Source of the DNA: Unio delphinus
Taxonomy: Eukaryota > Mollusca > Bivalvia > Unionida > Unionidae
Length of the DNA: 64,000 bases
Reading direction: 5' to 3'
Assembly (NCBI GenBank): GCA_029339505.1
Contig: JAQISU010000182.1
Coordinates: 682,001-746,000, forward strand
A program made the translations under genes and the position numbers. Every line of letters begins with the position of its first letter. Position 1 is the stretch's first letter. Below the pieces are notes generated by a model. The model saw only the letters and a list, made by a program, of their open reading frames with translations. It ran no database searches and was not told where the DNA came from. This document shows, piece by piece, positions 35,790-48,394 of this stretch.

Positions 35790-37288
35790 ATCCTACAGCA
35801 CAGGAAGTGAAATGGCCATGAGGAGCTGTCAGTCTTCCATGAGCTGTGCATCCAATCTTTGCCAGGATTGTGAAGAGTCCATCTCTTCTGACCAGATCAA
35901 ACACCTTGGTGAGGTCTGCAAAAGCCAGGAAGAGGGGTTTGTGTTGTTCTCTGCATTTCTCCTATATTTGTCTGATGGAGAAGATCATGTTAATTGTGGA
36001 CCTTTGTGTGGAACCAGCACTGAGACTCTGGATACACTCTGTCAGCTAGCGTCTGCAGTCTGTTCAGAATGACATATGCAAAGACTTTATCCACGATGTT
36101 GAGAAGGGATATGACCCTGTAGTTGTTGCAGTCACTTCTGTCGCCTTTGTTCTTTTACAGGGTTATGATGTTGGCATCTCTCATGTTCTGAGGCACTGAA
36201 TCTTCATCACAGCACTCGCAGAGGAGTTCATGCAGGTGTGTGAGCAGTATGCTGCAGCTGCACTTGATGACCTCAGCTGGTATGCCAGCCTTTCCTGTGA
36301 CTTTACCTAAGTGTTTTTCTAAATCCTTTAGTTTTGCCGTTCTTGTCCAGTTCAACCAAGACTAGTACACCACCAATGCTCCATCTGTTTAACCTTGTCT
36401 TGGATAGTATCGCCTGCAAAAGACTTTATAGCTTGAGGATTGGAGGTTTTCTTGTTGGTTTTCATTTGTTGTTTCTTGGTGTAATAGTTGGAGTCCGCTT
36501 TGTCAGGTACTCAAATAATTTTAGCCCTACACACCCAGTAAGGCAGATGAACTGTGGTGGGATGGCACCTTATTGTCTGGAGGCTGCCCAGCGTGAGGCG
36601 GGCGGTAGCTGTCCAGTGAGACTTGTTGGTCTCTCCTACCGTTGTAAGCATTCCTGGTGTGCGTCTGACTCACCAGTCAAGCGATGACTTATAATCTATA
36701 AACTGTTGCTTCCCGCATTGTGTCATTGCTGTGAAGCGATGCTGGAGTGTCCTCTCCAGGGTGCAAGCCTGGGCATGGTGATATGGAGAATCAGTTGTTG
36801 CCCATGTAGCAGTTTCCTCCTCTTCACATGCTGATTGATCCAAGGGAAAAGACAAGCCAATACATCATGGCACCAGGAGCATTGCAGGAGTTGCTGAGAT
36901 GATACTGAAAATAATGCCAAGTTGAATTAACACCTCCATCTCTGGATTTTCTATTAGGGTTTAAACCCTTAGCCTTTTCCATGATAGGGTATAGTCACAA
37001 GGCAGCAAAGGCTTGAAGTCAGAGCTTACCTTCTCCATGATGGGCAACCACCAAATGTTAACAAGCCCCATTTGCATGAACCATCTGGCTTTGAGGTGCC
37101 AGAAAGTTGCCTGCCCTCCCTTCTCTGGTCCATTTAAACAGTTTCCACTGGGATTAGTCAAGCCACTTGTGAGCTGGATTTGGTTGACAGAGGCTCTATC
37201 AGAGGCAAGACATTGGGTTTTTTTCCAAGGGAAGTGGGTGCTTATCTCCCACATCCTCCACGGCAATAACAAACCTTGGAACCCAAGG
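35790..37288 (-). mobile_element. APE-type LINE, family 1, copy 2 (internally deleted), in intron 1
   Basis: Minus-strand relative of the 4072-7616 element. The 5 prime leader (37288-36430) aligns along its length with 7616-6803 of copy 1. The reading then jumps directly to the RT region near 36425 (matching about 5890 of copy 1), so about 0.9 kb with the endonuclease is missing. The RT part includes 36355-36155 and 35904-35713 (FDLVRRDGLFTILAKIGC). The 3 prime half is absent. Stops and shifts throughout. Confidence 0.87.
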
Positions 37289-37478
37289 GGTCATTAATGA
37301 GTCATTGATTGTATTTTTGTCAAAAAGAATTTCTTGCTCAGACTACAGTTAATTATTTTTTGGGGTAAAAATAATTCAGAAATGGCATTTGTATTTGTAA
37401 TTTATTGACCATTCATCAATTGCACTGAATTTAAAAAACACATTAACTATGCCTTACATATTTTACATGCTATTACAG

Positions 37479-37594
37479 TTTATATTTCCAGACTGATTCC
37501 TATGTTTCTGCGATTCACCATTGTTTGCCAATCACAAAAGCTTGATGGGTTTCTTATTGAGCTTCCAGGAGTCAAGTTTGGAAGTGATGTGATG
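37479..37594 (+). CDS. YqcI/YcgG-family protein, coding exon 2
   Basis: A 116-base exon found by splice phase and family pattern. It is bounded by a TATTACAG acceptor (37478) and a GTAATA donor (37595). It begins with the two bases needed to complete the phase-1 codon left by exon 1, then gives 38 full codons without a stop and ends in phase 0, exactly what exon 3 needs. It encodes SRLIPMFLRFTIVCQSQ and then KLDGFLIELPGVKFGSDVM, the helix plus beta-strand expected between the Cys motif and the central helix in YqcI/YcgG proteins. It lies between a LINE fragment and a tandem array, both intronic. Confidence 0.75.
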
Positions 37595-37679
37595 GTAATA
37601 TCAATACGATAGACTTTTGAAACCTGAAATTTACTGTTTGTCAGAAATTAAGAAGAGGTTCATCCTGAGTTTAGGAATG

Positions 37680-38470
37680 ACTGTATGGCACATATCTAGC
37701 TATATGATCCAGCTCTAGCTGTATGGCCCAGCTATAGCTGTATAGTACAGTTATAACTGTATGGCATATCTCTAGCTGTATGGCACAATTATTGCTATAT
37801 GATCCAGCTCTAGCTGTATGGCCCAGCAATAGCTGTATAGTACAGCTATAACTGTATGGCTCATCTCTAGCTGTATGGCACAATTATTGCTGTATGGTCC
37901 AGCTCTAGCTGTATGGCACAATTATATGTGTATGGTACAGCTTTAGCTGTATGATACATCTAGCTCTAGCTGTATGGCACACCTCTAACTGTAAGTCCCA
38001 AGTCTAGCTGGATGGTACAGTTCTAGGTTATGTCCCATTTCTAGCTGTATTCCCCATCTCTAGCTGTATGATACAGCTCCAGCTGAATATTACAACTCTA
38101 GCTGTATAGTACATGTCTAGCTGTTTGATACAGTATGATGATACTCTAGCTGTATGGAACATTTTTAGTTGTATGATACAACTTTAGCTGTATGGTCCAG
38201 CTCTAATTGTATGGTACAGCTCTAGTTGTATGGTACAGTTCTATCTGTATGGTACAGTTCTATCTGTATGGTACAGCTCTTGCTGTGTGATTTATCTCTA
38301 GCTGTATGGTACAACTCTAGCTGTATGTTCCAGCTCTAACTGTATGGTACAGTTCTAGCTGTATGATACAGTTGTAGCTGTATGGTCCAGTTTAGTTGTA
38401 TGGTACCGTTATAGCTGTATAGTACATCTCTAGATGTACGGTACAGCTCTAGCTGTATGATTCAATTATA
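37680..38470. repeat. 20-bp tandem repeat in intron 2, about 39 units
   Basis: Unit TCTAGCTGTATGGTACAGCT with frequent single changes. It starts 85 bases after the exon 2 donor. Confidence 0.93.
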
Positions 38471-39257
38471 CTCTTTACTCTGAGATTAGAACTACTTCCT
38501 TTTTTTAAAGAAAGTTGATGTGACATTTTATGAACACTGCAAAACAAATTTGTGATGCTAGACAGAGTCTTACTCAAGACACAGTTTTTTTAAATTGCAT
38601 TATGGGAACAGATAAACAAAATATTGTTTAGTGAAGTGTTATTGAGGGTGGTGTAAGCAAGTAGGTTAGGATTCTATGGGATGCAACAAATAGTGGGGAC
38701 CCAGTGCTCAAAGCCCTCATTTTTTACAGCATTTCCATGGCATAATTAAATTCATTTAGCTATGAAAAATTATTCCGTACAAAACATTCTGGATGTTGCA
38801 TGCTCATTTTGTGGTTGGGAGGAGATGCATGTGCTGTCTCCATTCCAGTCCCTTCCTCCCATCCAGTATCATTGCTTGCATCAAATTTAAGTGGTTTATT
38901 GATCAAGTCTGACTCAGGGTGTGTTTGATAATATGGTTCCATTTGAATAAATGCTCTGACATGGATCAAGTACTCTCATTTCAAATGTGTACAGACTATC
39001 TGGATACCCTATCAATAGCATTGTTAATACTGATTGAATGCAAACATGGTTTGTGCTTTTTTTTCAGAACAACTACACATATCATGTTTGGAATCAATTG
39101 TTAAAATGTAATATTTTGCAAAATTGAGTGCGTGAAATTTGTTATCTTTTTTATTTGACATTTTTTGTGGCAAGTCTGCAATCTTCATGCATAATTTGAG
39201 TTTAAGCTTTGTATATTTATAGCATTCTTTAAATCCTTTTTCGTACAAATCTGACAT
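38471..39257. other. Intron 2 unique sequence
   Basis: AT-rich, no exon-like segment recognised. Open stretches at 38969-38760 and 39257-39024 (minus) look like chance. Confidence 0.6.
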
Positions 39258-40292
39258 CCATTAGTTTGGCACAGTTTTAGGTCAGTCTGAATCAGAAAGC
39301 CATTAGTTTCTCGGTTTTAGGTCAGTCTGAATCTAAAAGCTATTAGTATGGCAGAGTCTTAGGTCAGTCTGAATGAGAATGCTATTAGTTTTCCAGTTTT
39401 AGGTCAGTCTGAATCTGAAATTCATTTGGCACAAATTTTAGGCCAGTCTGAATCAGAAAAGCTATTAGTTTTGTACAGTTTTAGGTCAGCTTGAATCTGA
39501 AAGTCATTAGTATGGCACAGTCTTAGGTCAGTCTGAATCTGAAAGTCATTAGTATAGCACAGTCTTAAGTCAGTCAAAATCTTCAAAAAGCGATTAGTAT
39601 GGCACCATTTTTTGTTCAGTTTGAAACTGAAAGCCATTAGTATGGCACAGTTTTAGGTCAGTATGAATCTGAAAGCCATTAGTATGGCACAGTTTTAGGT
39701 CAGTATGAATCTGAAAGCCATTAGTTTGGCACAGTTTTAAGTCAGTCTGAATCTGAAAGTCATTAGTATAGCACAGTCTTAGGTCAGTCTAAATCTTCAA
39801 AAAGCGATTAGTATGGCACCATTTTTAGTTCATCTGAATCTGAAAGTCATTAGTATGGCACAGTTTTATGTCAGTATGAATCTGAAAGCCATTAGTTTGG
39901 CACAGTTTTAGGTCAGTCTGAATATGAAAGCCATTAGTATAGCACAGTCTTAGGTCAGTATGAATCTGAAAGCCATTAGTTTGGCACATTTTAGGTCAGT
40001 CTGAATCTGAAAGCCATTAGTATGGCACCATTTTTAGTTCAGTATGAATCTGAAAGCCATTAGTATGGCACAGTTTTAGGTTAGTATGAATCAGAAAGCC
40101 ATTAGTTTGGCACAGTTTTGGGTCAGTCTGAATCTGAAAGCCATTAGTATAGCATAGTCTTTGTTCAGTCTGAATATAAAAGCTATTAGTATATCACAAT
40201 GTTAGGTCAGTTTGAATCTTAAGGTCATTAGTATGACACAGTTTTAGGTCAGTCTGAATCTAAAAATCATTAGTATGGCACAGATTTAAGTC
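39258..40292. repeat. 42-bp tandem repeat in intron 2, about 25 units
   Basis: Unit TTTTAGGTCAGTCTGAATCT plus GAAAGCCATTAGTATGGCAC and AG. Several units are altered (TCTTCAAAAAGCGATTAG variants at about 39580 and 39795), showing copying of two-unit or larger blocks. Confidence 0.93.
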
Positions 40293-40487
40293 AGGTCTGG
40301 GGCAAAACAGTATTTTCTCAGAATATCAATCATTGAACTTCACTGTCAGTCATCACTGAGTCCAATAAAGCTAAACCAAGATGTTTCTTCAGAGGGAATT
40401 ATTTATAAATATTTCAAACATGCACAATTATTTATAAATATTAAAAAATACACAAGCAGAAATATTGATGTAAAGATTTTATTAGAT

Positions 40488-43400
40488 GATCCAACCAAGG
40501 GTCCAGATAGTACATGTTAGGGCAAAATATTATATAATGTATGATCCAGCCAGTGATCCAACCAATGGCTGGTATGGTAAAATATTATATAATGTATGAT
40601 CCAGCCAGTGATCCAACCAATGGCTGGTATGGTAAAATATTATATAATGTATGATCCAGCCAGTGATCCAACCAATGGCTGGTATGGTAAAATATCTAAT
40701 TTATGATCCAGCCAGTGATCCAACTGGTATGGTAAAATATCTAATTTATGCTCCAGCCAGTGATCCAACCAATGGCTGGTATGATAAAATATTATATCAT
40801 GTATGCTCCAGCCAGTGATCCAACCAATGGCTGGTATGGTAAAATATTATATAATGTATGCTCCAGCCAGTGATCCAACCAATGGCTGGTATGGTAAAAT
40901 ATTATATAATGTATGCTTCAGCCAGTGATCCAACCAATGGCTGGTATGGTAAAATATTATATAATTTATGATCCAGCCAGTGATCCAACTGGTATGGTAA
41001 AATATTATCTAATTCATGATCCAGCCAGTGATCCAACCAATGGCTGGTATGATAAAATATTATATAATGTATGCTCCAGCCAGTGATCCAGCCAATGGCT
41101 GGTATGGTAAAATATTATATAATGTATGATCCAGCCAGTGATCCAACCAATTTCTGGTATGGTAAAATATTATCTAATTTATGATCCAACCAGTGATCCA
41201 ACCAATGGCTGGTATGGTAAAATATTATCTAATTTATGATCCAGCCAGTGATCCAACCAATGGCTGGTATGGTAAAATATTATATAATGTATGATCCAGC
41301 CAGTGATCCAACCAATGGCTGGTATGGTAAAATATTATATAATGTATGCTTCAGCCAGTGATCCAACCAATGGCTGGTATGGTAAAATATTATCTAATTT
41401 ATGATCCAGCCAGTGATCCAACCAATGGCTGATATGGGAAAATATTATATAATGTATGATCCAGCCAGTGATCCAACCAATGGCTGGTATGGTAAAATAT
41501 TATCTAATGTATGATCCAGCCAGTGATCCAACCAATGGCTGGTATGGTAAAATATTATCTAATTTATGATCCAACCAGTGATCCAACCAATGGCTGGTAT
41601 GGTAAAATATTATATAATGTATGATACAGCCAGTGATCCAACCAATGGCTGGTATGGTAAAATATTATATAATGTATGCTCCAGTCAGTGATCCAACCAA
41701 TGGCTGGTATGGTAAAATATTATATAATGTATGCTCCAGCCAGTGATCCAACCAATGGCTGGTATGGTAAAATATTATATAATGTATGATCCAGCCAGTG
41801 ATCCAACCAATGGCTGGTATGGCAAAATATTATATAATGTATGATCCAGCCAGTGATCCAACCAATTTCTGGTATGGTAAAATGTTATATAATGTATGAT
41901 CCAGCCAGCGATCCAACCAATGGCTGGTATGGTAAAATATTATCTAATTTATGATCCAACCAGTGATCCAACCAATGGCTGGTATGGTAAAATATTATCT
42001 AATTTATGATCCAGCCAGTGATCCAACCAATGGCTGGTATGGTAAAATATTATATAATGTATGATCCAGCCAGTAATCCAACCAATGGCTGGTATGGTAA
42101 AATATTATATAATGTATGATCCAGCCAGTGATCCAACCAATGGCTGGTATGGTAAAATATTATCTAATTTATGATCCAGCCAGTGATCCAACCAATGGCT
42201 GGTATGGTAAAATATTATATAATGTATGATCCAGCCAGTGATCCAACCAATGGATGGTATGATAAAATATTATATAATGTATGCTCCAGCCAGTGATCCA
42301 ACGAATGGCTGGTATGGTAAAATATTATCTAATTTATGATCCAGCCAGTGATCCAACCAATTTCTGATATCGGAAAATATTATATAATGTATAATCCAGC
42401 CAGTGATCCAACCAATGGCTGGTATGGTAAAATATTATCTAATGTATGATCCAGCCAGTGATCCAACCAATGGCTGGTATGGTAAAATATTATCTAATTT
42501 ATGATCCAACCGGTGATCGAACCAATGGCTGGTATGGTAAAATATTATATAATGTATGATACAGCCAGTGATCCAACCAATGGCTGGTATGGTAAAATAT
42601 TATATAATGTATGCTCCAGCCAGTGATCCAACCAATGGCTGGTATGGTAAAATATTATATAATGTATGCTCCAGCCAGTGATCCAACCAATGGCTGGTAT
42701 GGTAAAATATTATATAATGTATGCTCCAGCCAGTGATCCAACCAATGGCTGGTATGGTAAAATATTATATAATGTATGATCCAGCCAGTGATCCAATCAA
42801 TGGCTGGTATGGTAAAATATTATATAATGTATGATCCAGCCAGTGATCCAACCAATTTCTGGTATGGTAAAATATTTTATAATGTATGATCCAGCCAGCG
42901 ATCCAGCCAATGGCTGGTATGGTAAAATATTATCTAATTTATGATCCAGCCAGTGATCCAACCAATGGCTGGTATGGTAAAATATTATATAATGTATGAT
43001 CCAGCCAGTGATCCATCCAATGGCTGGTATGGTAAAATATTATCTAATTTATGATCCAGCCAGTGATCCAACCAATGGCTGGTATGGTAAAATATTATAT
43101 AATGTATGATCCAGCCAGTGATCCAACCAATGGCTGATATGGTAAAATATTATATAATGTATGATCCAGCCAGTGATCCAACCAATGGCTGGTATGGTAA
43201 AATATTATCTAATTTATGATCCAACCAGTGATCCAACCAATGGCTGGTATGGTAAAATATTATCTAATGTATGCTCCAGCCAGTGATCCAACCAATGGCT
43301 GGTATGGTAAAATATTATATAATGTATGCTCCAGCCAGTGATCCAACCAATGGCTGGTATGGTAAAATATTATATAATGTATGATCCAGCCAGTGATCCA

Positions 43401-46400
43401 ACCAATTTCTGGTATGGTAAAAAATTATATAATGTATAATCCAGCCGGTGATCCAACCAATGGCAGGTATGGTAAAATATCTAATTTATGATCCAACCAT
43501 TGATCCAGCCAATGGCTGGTATGGTAAAATATTATCTAATTTATGATCCAGCCAGTGATCCAACCAATGGCTGGTATGGTAAAATATTATCTAATTTATG
43601 GTCCAACCATTGATCCAACCAAAGGCTGGTATGGTAAAATATTATCTAATTTATGATCCAGCCAGTGATCCAACCAATGGCTGGTATGGTAAAATATTAT
43701 CTAATTTATGATCCAACCAGTGATCCAACCAAAGGCTGATATGGTAAAATATTATATAATGTATGATCCAGCCAGTGATCCAACCAATGGCTGGTATGGT
43801 AAAATATTATCTAATTTATGATCCAACCAGTGGCCCAAATAATGGCTTGTAGTGCAAAATATTATCTAATTTATGATCCAGCCAGTGATCCAACCAATGG
43901 CTGGTATGGTAAAATATTATCTAATTTATGATCCAGCCAGTGATCCAACCAATGGCTGGTATGGTAAAATATTATATAATGTATGATCCAGCCAGTGATC
44001 CATCCAATGGCTGGTATGGTAAAATATTATCTAATTTATGATCCAGCCAGTGATCCAACCAATGGCTGGTATGGTAAAATATTATCTAATTTATGATCCA
44101 GCCAGTGATCCAACCAATGGCTGATATGGGAAAATATTATATAATGTATGATCCAGCCAGTGATCCAACCAATGGCTGGTATGGTAAAATATTATCTAAT
44201 GTATGATCCAGCCAGTGATCCAACCAATGGCTGGTATGGTAAAATATTATCTAATTTATGATCCAACCAGTGATCCAACCAATGGCTGGTATGGTAAAAT
44301 ATTATATAATGTATGATACAGCCAGTGATCCAACCAATGGCTGGTATGGTAAAATATTATATAATGTATGCTCCAGTCAGTGATCCAACCAATGGCTGGT
44401 ATGGTAAAATATTATATAATGTATGCTCCAGCCAGTGATCCAACCAATGGCTGGTATGGTAAAATATTATATAATGTATGATCCAGCCAGTGATCCAACC
44501 AATTTCTGGTATGGCAAAATATTATATAATGTATGATCCAGCCAGTGATCCAACCAATTTCTGGTATGGTAAAATGTTATATAATGTATGATCCAGCCAG
44601 CGATCCAACCAATGGCTGGTATGGTAAAATATTATCTAATTTATGATCCAACCAGTGATCCAACCAATGGCTGGTATGGTAAAATATTATCTAATTTATG
44701 ATCCAGCCAGTGATCCAACCAATGGCTGGTATGGTAAAATATTATATAATGTATGATCCAGCCAGTAATCCAACCAATGGCTGGTATGGTAAAATATTAT
44801 ATAATGTATGATCCAGCCAGTGATCCAACCAATGGCTGGTATGGTAAAATATTATCTAATTTATGATCCAGCCAGTGATCCAACCAATGGCTGGTATGGT
44901 AAAATATTATATAATGTATGATCCAGCCAGTGATCCAACCAATGGATGGTATGATAAAATATTATATAATGTATGCTCCAGCCAGTGATCCAACGAATGG
45001 CTGGTATGGTAAAATATTATCTAATTTATGATCCAGCCAGTGATCCAACCAATTTCTGATATCGGAAAATATTATATAATGTATAATCCAGCCAGTGATC
45101 CAACCAATGGCTGGTATGGTAAAATATTATCTAATGTATGATCCAGCCAGTGATCCAACCAATGGCTGGTATGGTAAAATATTATCTAATTTATGATCCA
45201 ACCGGTGATCGAACCAATGGCTGGTATGGTAAAATATTATATAATGTATGATACAGCCAGTGATCCAACCAATGGCTGGTATGGTAAAATATTATATAAT
45301 GTATGCTCCAGCCAGTGATCCAACCAATGGCTGGTATGGTAAAATATTATATAATGTATGCTCCAGCCAGTGATCCAACCAATGGCTGGTATGGTAAAAT
45401 ATTATATAATGTATGCTCCAGCCAGTGATCCAACCAATGGCTGGTATGGTAAAATATTATATAATGTATGATCCAGCCAGTGATCCAATCAATGGCTGGT
45501 ATGGTAAAATATTATATAATGTATGATCCAGCCAGTGATCCAACCAATTTCTGGTATGGTAAAATATTTTATAATGTATGATCCAGCCAGCGATCCAGCC
45601 AATGGCTGGTATGGTAAAATATTATCTAATTTATGATCCAGCCAGTGATCCAACCAATGGCTGGTATGGTAAAATATTATATAATGTATGATCCAGCCAG
45701 TGATCCATCCAATGGCTGGTATGGTAAAATATTATCTAATTTATGATCCAGCCAGTGATCCAACCAATGGCTGGTATGGTAAAATATTATATAATGTATG
45801 ATCCAGCCAGTGATCCAACCAATGGCTGATATGGTAAAATATTATATAATGTATGATCCAGCCAGTGATCCAACCAATGGCTGGTATGGTAAAATATTAT
45901 CTAATTTATGATCCAACCAGTGATCCAACCAATGGCTGGTATGGTAAAATATTATCTAATGTATGCTCCAGCCAGTGATCCAACCAATGGCTGGTATGGT
46001 AAAATATTATATAATGTATGCTCCAGCCAGTGATCCAACCAATGGCTGGTATGGTAAAATATTATATAATGTATGATCCAGCCAGTGATCCAACCAATTT
46101 CTGGTATGGTAAAAAATTATATAATGTATAATCCAGCCGGTGATCCAACCAATGGCAGGTATGGTAAAATATCTAATTTATGATCCAACCATTGATCCAG
46201 CCAATGGCTGGTATGGTAAAATATTATCTAATTTATGATCCAGCCAGTGATCCAACCAATGGCTGGTATGGTAAAATATTATCTAATTTATGGTCCAACC
46301 ATTGATCCAACCAAAGGCTGGTATGGTAAAATATTATCTAATTTATGATCCAGCCAGTGATCCAACCAATGGCTGGTATGGTAAAATATTATCTAATTTA

Positions 46401-47215
46401 TGATCCAACCAGTGATCCAACCAAAGGCTGATATGGTAAAATATTATATAATGTATGATCCAGCCAGTGATCCAACCAATGGCTGGTATGGTAAAATATT
46501 ATCTAATTTATGATCCAACCAGTGATCCAACCAAAGGCTGATATGGTAAAATATTATATAATGTATGATCCAGCCAGTGATCCAACCAATGGCTGGTATG
46601 GTAAAATATTATATAATGTATGCTCCAGCCAGTGATCCAACCAATGGCTGGTATGGTAAAATATTATATAATGTATGATCCAGCCAGTGATCCAACCAAT
46701 TTCTGGTATGGTAAAAAATTATATAATGTATAATCCAGCCGGTGATCCAACCAATGGCAGGTATGGTAAAATATCTAATTTATGATCCAACCATTGATCC
46801 AGCCAATGGCTGGTATGGTAAAATATTATCTAATTTATGATCCAGCCAGTGATCCAACCAATGGCTGGTATGGTAAAATATTATCTAATTTATGGTCCAA
46901 CCATTGATCCAACCAAAGGCTGGTATGGTAAAATATTATCTAATTTATGATCCAGCCAGTGATCCAACCAATGGCTGGTATGGTAAAATATTATCTAATT
47001 TATGATCCAACCAGTGATCCAACCAAAGGCTGATATGGTAAAATATTATATAATGTATGATACAGCCAGTGATCCAACCAATGGCTGGTATGGTAAAATA
47101 TTATCTAATTTATGATCCAACCAGTGATCCAACCAATGGCTGGTATGGTAAAATATTATCTAATTTATGATCCAACCAGTGGTCCAAATAAGGTTTAGTA
47201 GCACAAAATATCTAA
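40488..47215. repeat. 55-bp satellite array in intron 2, about 122 units, with higher-order duplications
   Basis: Unit ATGATCCAGCCAGTGATCCA, then ACCAATGGCTGGTATGGTAA, then AATATTATATAATGT. Main variants are ATAATGT/CTAATTT at the end and CTCC/ATCC near the start. Rare marker variants recur at a fixed distance of 2,692 bp: the GATATCGG unit at 42361/45053, the GTGATCGA unit at 42511/45203, and the AAAAAATTA unit at 43411/46103. The last marker appears a third time 602 bp later (46705). A degenerate end-type unit sits inside the array at 43823 and again at the right edge at 47172. The array fills most of the last intron of the YqcI/YcgG gene and ends about 100 bp before exon 3. No open frames. 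Confidence 0.97.
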
Positions 47216-47317
47216 TATATGCCTATCTTAAAGTGCTCATAATGTGTACTATTTAAATTGGAATCATTTCCATCAAGAAATCTAATTCTGATGTTTGTTT
47301 GTCCTCTGTTTCAACAG

Positions 47318-47743
47318 GTATTTGCATCTGCCTTCAGAAGAGTTCTTCAGGTGTTATCAGACCATGACCCATTTGAAGTTTACTGCATGGACAAATCATA
47401 CCTTGGAAAGAGAGGATGGGTTTTCGAGTTCAACAATTGCACTTTTTTTATTACTACATTTGCGCCATTTTACCCAGAGTCTCATCCAAGATATGCATTT
47501 GGGTGTTCAGATTGTTATATTTTATTTCAGCCAGAAATCTCATTTGCTCTTCATGATTTACCCTCAGATTCAACGGAAACAAACTGGGTAAACCCTACTA
47601 ATGCCCGGGATAAGATTCGGGTTGCTTTTCGACAGGCTGGTAGAGGATATGATGTTCCACAGAGTCTGAACTTCCCAATGTCACATGACATGATTCGACC
47701 AATCAATGTTGCCGATCCAGTCATTGAATGGTGGACTCTGTAG
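47318..47743 (+). CDS. YqcI/YcgG-family protein, terminal coding exon
   Basis: The acceptor is TTTCAACAG (ending 47317), and the exon runs 141 codons in phase 0 to TAG. It encodes the conserved C-terminal two thirds of the family: VFASAFRRVLQVLSDHDP (central helix), KRGWVFEFNNCTFFITTFAP, PRYAFGCSDCYILFQPEISF, DKIRVAFRQAGRGYDVPQSL and a final VIEWWTL. The block order matches bacterial YqcI/YcgG proteins, and the total of about 260 residues fits their length. Several Cys and His residues could bind metal or heme, but I cannot name the ligand. No stops or shifts, so the gene looks intact. The start of a longer open stretch at 47258 is intron read-through. Confidence 0.85.
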   Translation, partial: VFASAFRRVLQVLSDHDPFEVYCMDKSYLGKRGWVFEFNNCTFFITTFAPFYPESHPRYAFGCSDCYILFQPEISFALHDLPSDSTETNWVNPTNARDKIRVAFRQAGRGYDVPQSLNFPMSHDMIRPINVADPVIEWWTL

Positions 47744-48335
47744 CAGTAATTATAGTTATTTTAAAAGATTTTACAAATTCTATTTGTGATATGAAATGTA
47801 TTAATGGGACAAATGTATTTTGTTTTGTATTACAGTATACTTATTTCATAACCATTATCACAATTGACTTTCTTGCAATTGATTTTTTAGAATTGCATTT
47901 GCACATTTTTATAATGACCAGGATATTTATCATCATATATTGGTGCGGTCCATATTACAGTTTCACTTTGTATTCTAGGGAAATAAATTATTTTTTTAAT
48001 TTGACAAAGCTTATTGTTTTTCGCTCTTTTCTGTTACTTTGTTCAAGATCATATAGTCATGACAGTGTAATAACAAGAATAAGAATGAATATGAAAACAT
48101 AACACCAGTAAAGGAACAAAGAAATTAGTTGTTAAATAAATGACCCTATTAAATTTGAAATAAATGACTGAGTGATAGAATGAATAAAGCAAAGATGGAT
48201 TTTTAAAGCACATAGGAAAGATAACAATTAATAAAATGTGTCAAGGGATAGAATCCAATTTATGCACAAACATGTCCATCTCAGTGAGTTCCCCTTTAGC
48301 TTTTTTAAAAAAAGCAGGTTCCTGACTGTCTTTTA

Positions 48336-48339
<4 letters not shown>
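47744..48339. other. Likely 3 prime UTR then intergenic DNA
   Basis: T-rich sequence after the stop codon. The open stretch 47728-48102 reads mostly hydrophobic residues from T-rich DNA and overlaps the true gene end, so I do not call it. Confidence 0.5.
47982..47987 (+). terminator. Candidate polyadenylation signal
   Basis: AATAAA, 239 bases after the stop codon of the YqcI/YcgG gene, followed by a T-rich stretch. Other AATAAA words lie further on (for example near 48136), so the choice is uncertain. Confidence 0.35.

Positions 48340-48391
<52 letters not shown>
48340..48391. repeat. (AT)n microsatellite
   Basis: About 25 uninterrupted AT units. Confidence 0.95.

Positions 48392-48394
<3 letters not shown>

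Noticed and set aside
37479..37594. Alternative acceptor at 37491 (TTTCCAG)
   Set aside because: With this start the phase-1 join from exon 1 hits a stop at once; the acceptor at 37478 keeps the frame.
39258..40292. CRISPR-like repeat-spacer pattern
   Set aside because: The whole 42-bp unit is repeated with scattered changes; there are no conserved repeats with unique spacers.
40488..47215. CRISPR-like array of regular repeats
   Set aside because: The repeats are contiguous 55-bp units with no unique spacers, in eukaryotic intron DNA.
47728..48102. 124-codon open stretch as a gene
   Set aside because: It overlaps the end of the YqcI/YcgG exon, and its content (Phe, Ile, Tyr, Thr) is what T-rich UTR DNA gives in any frame.
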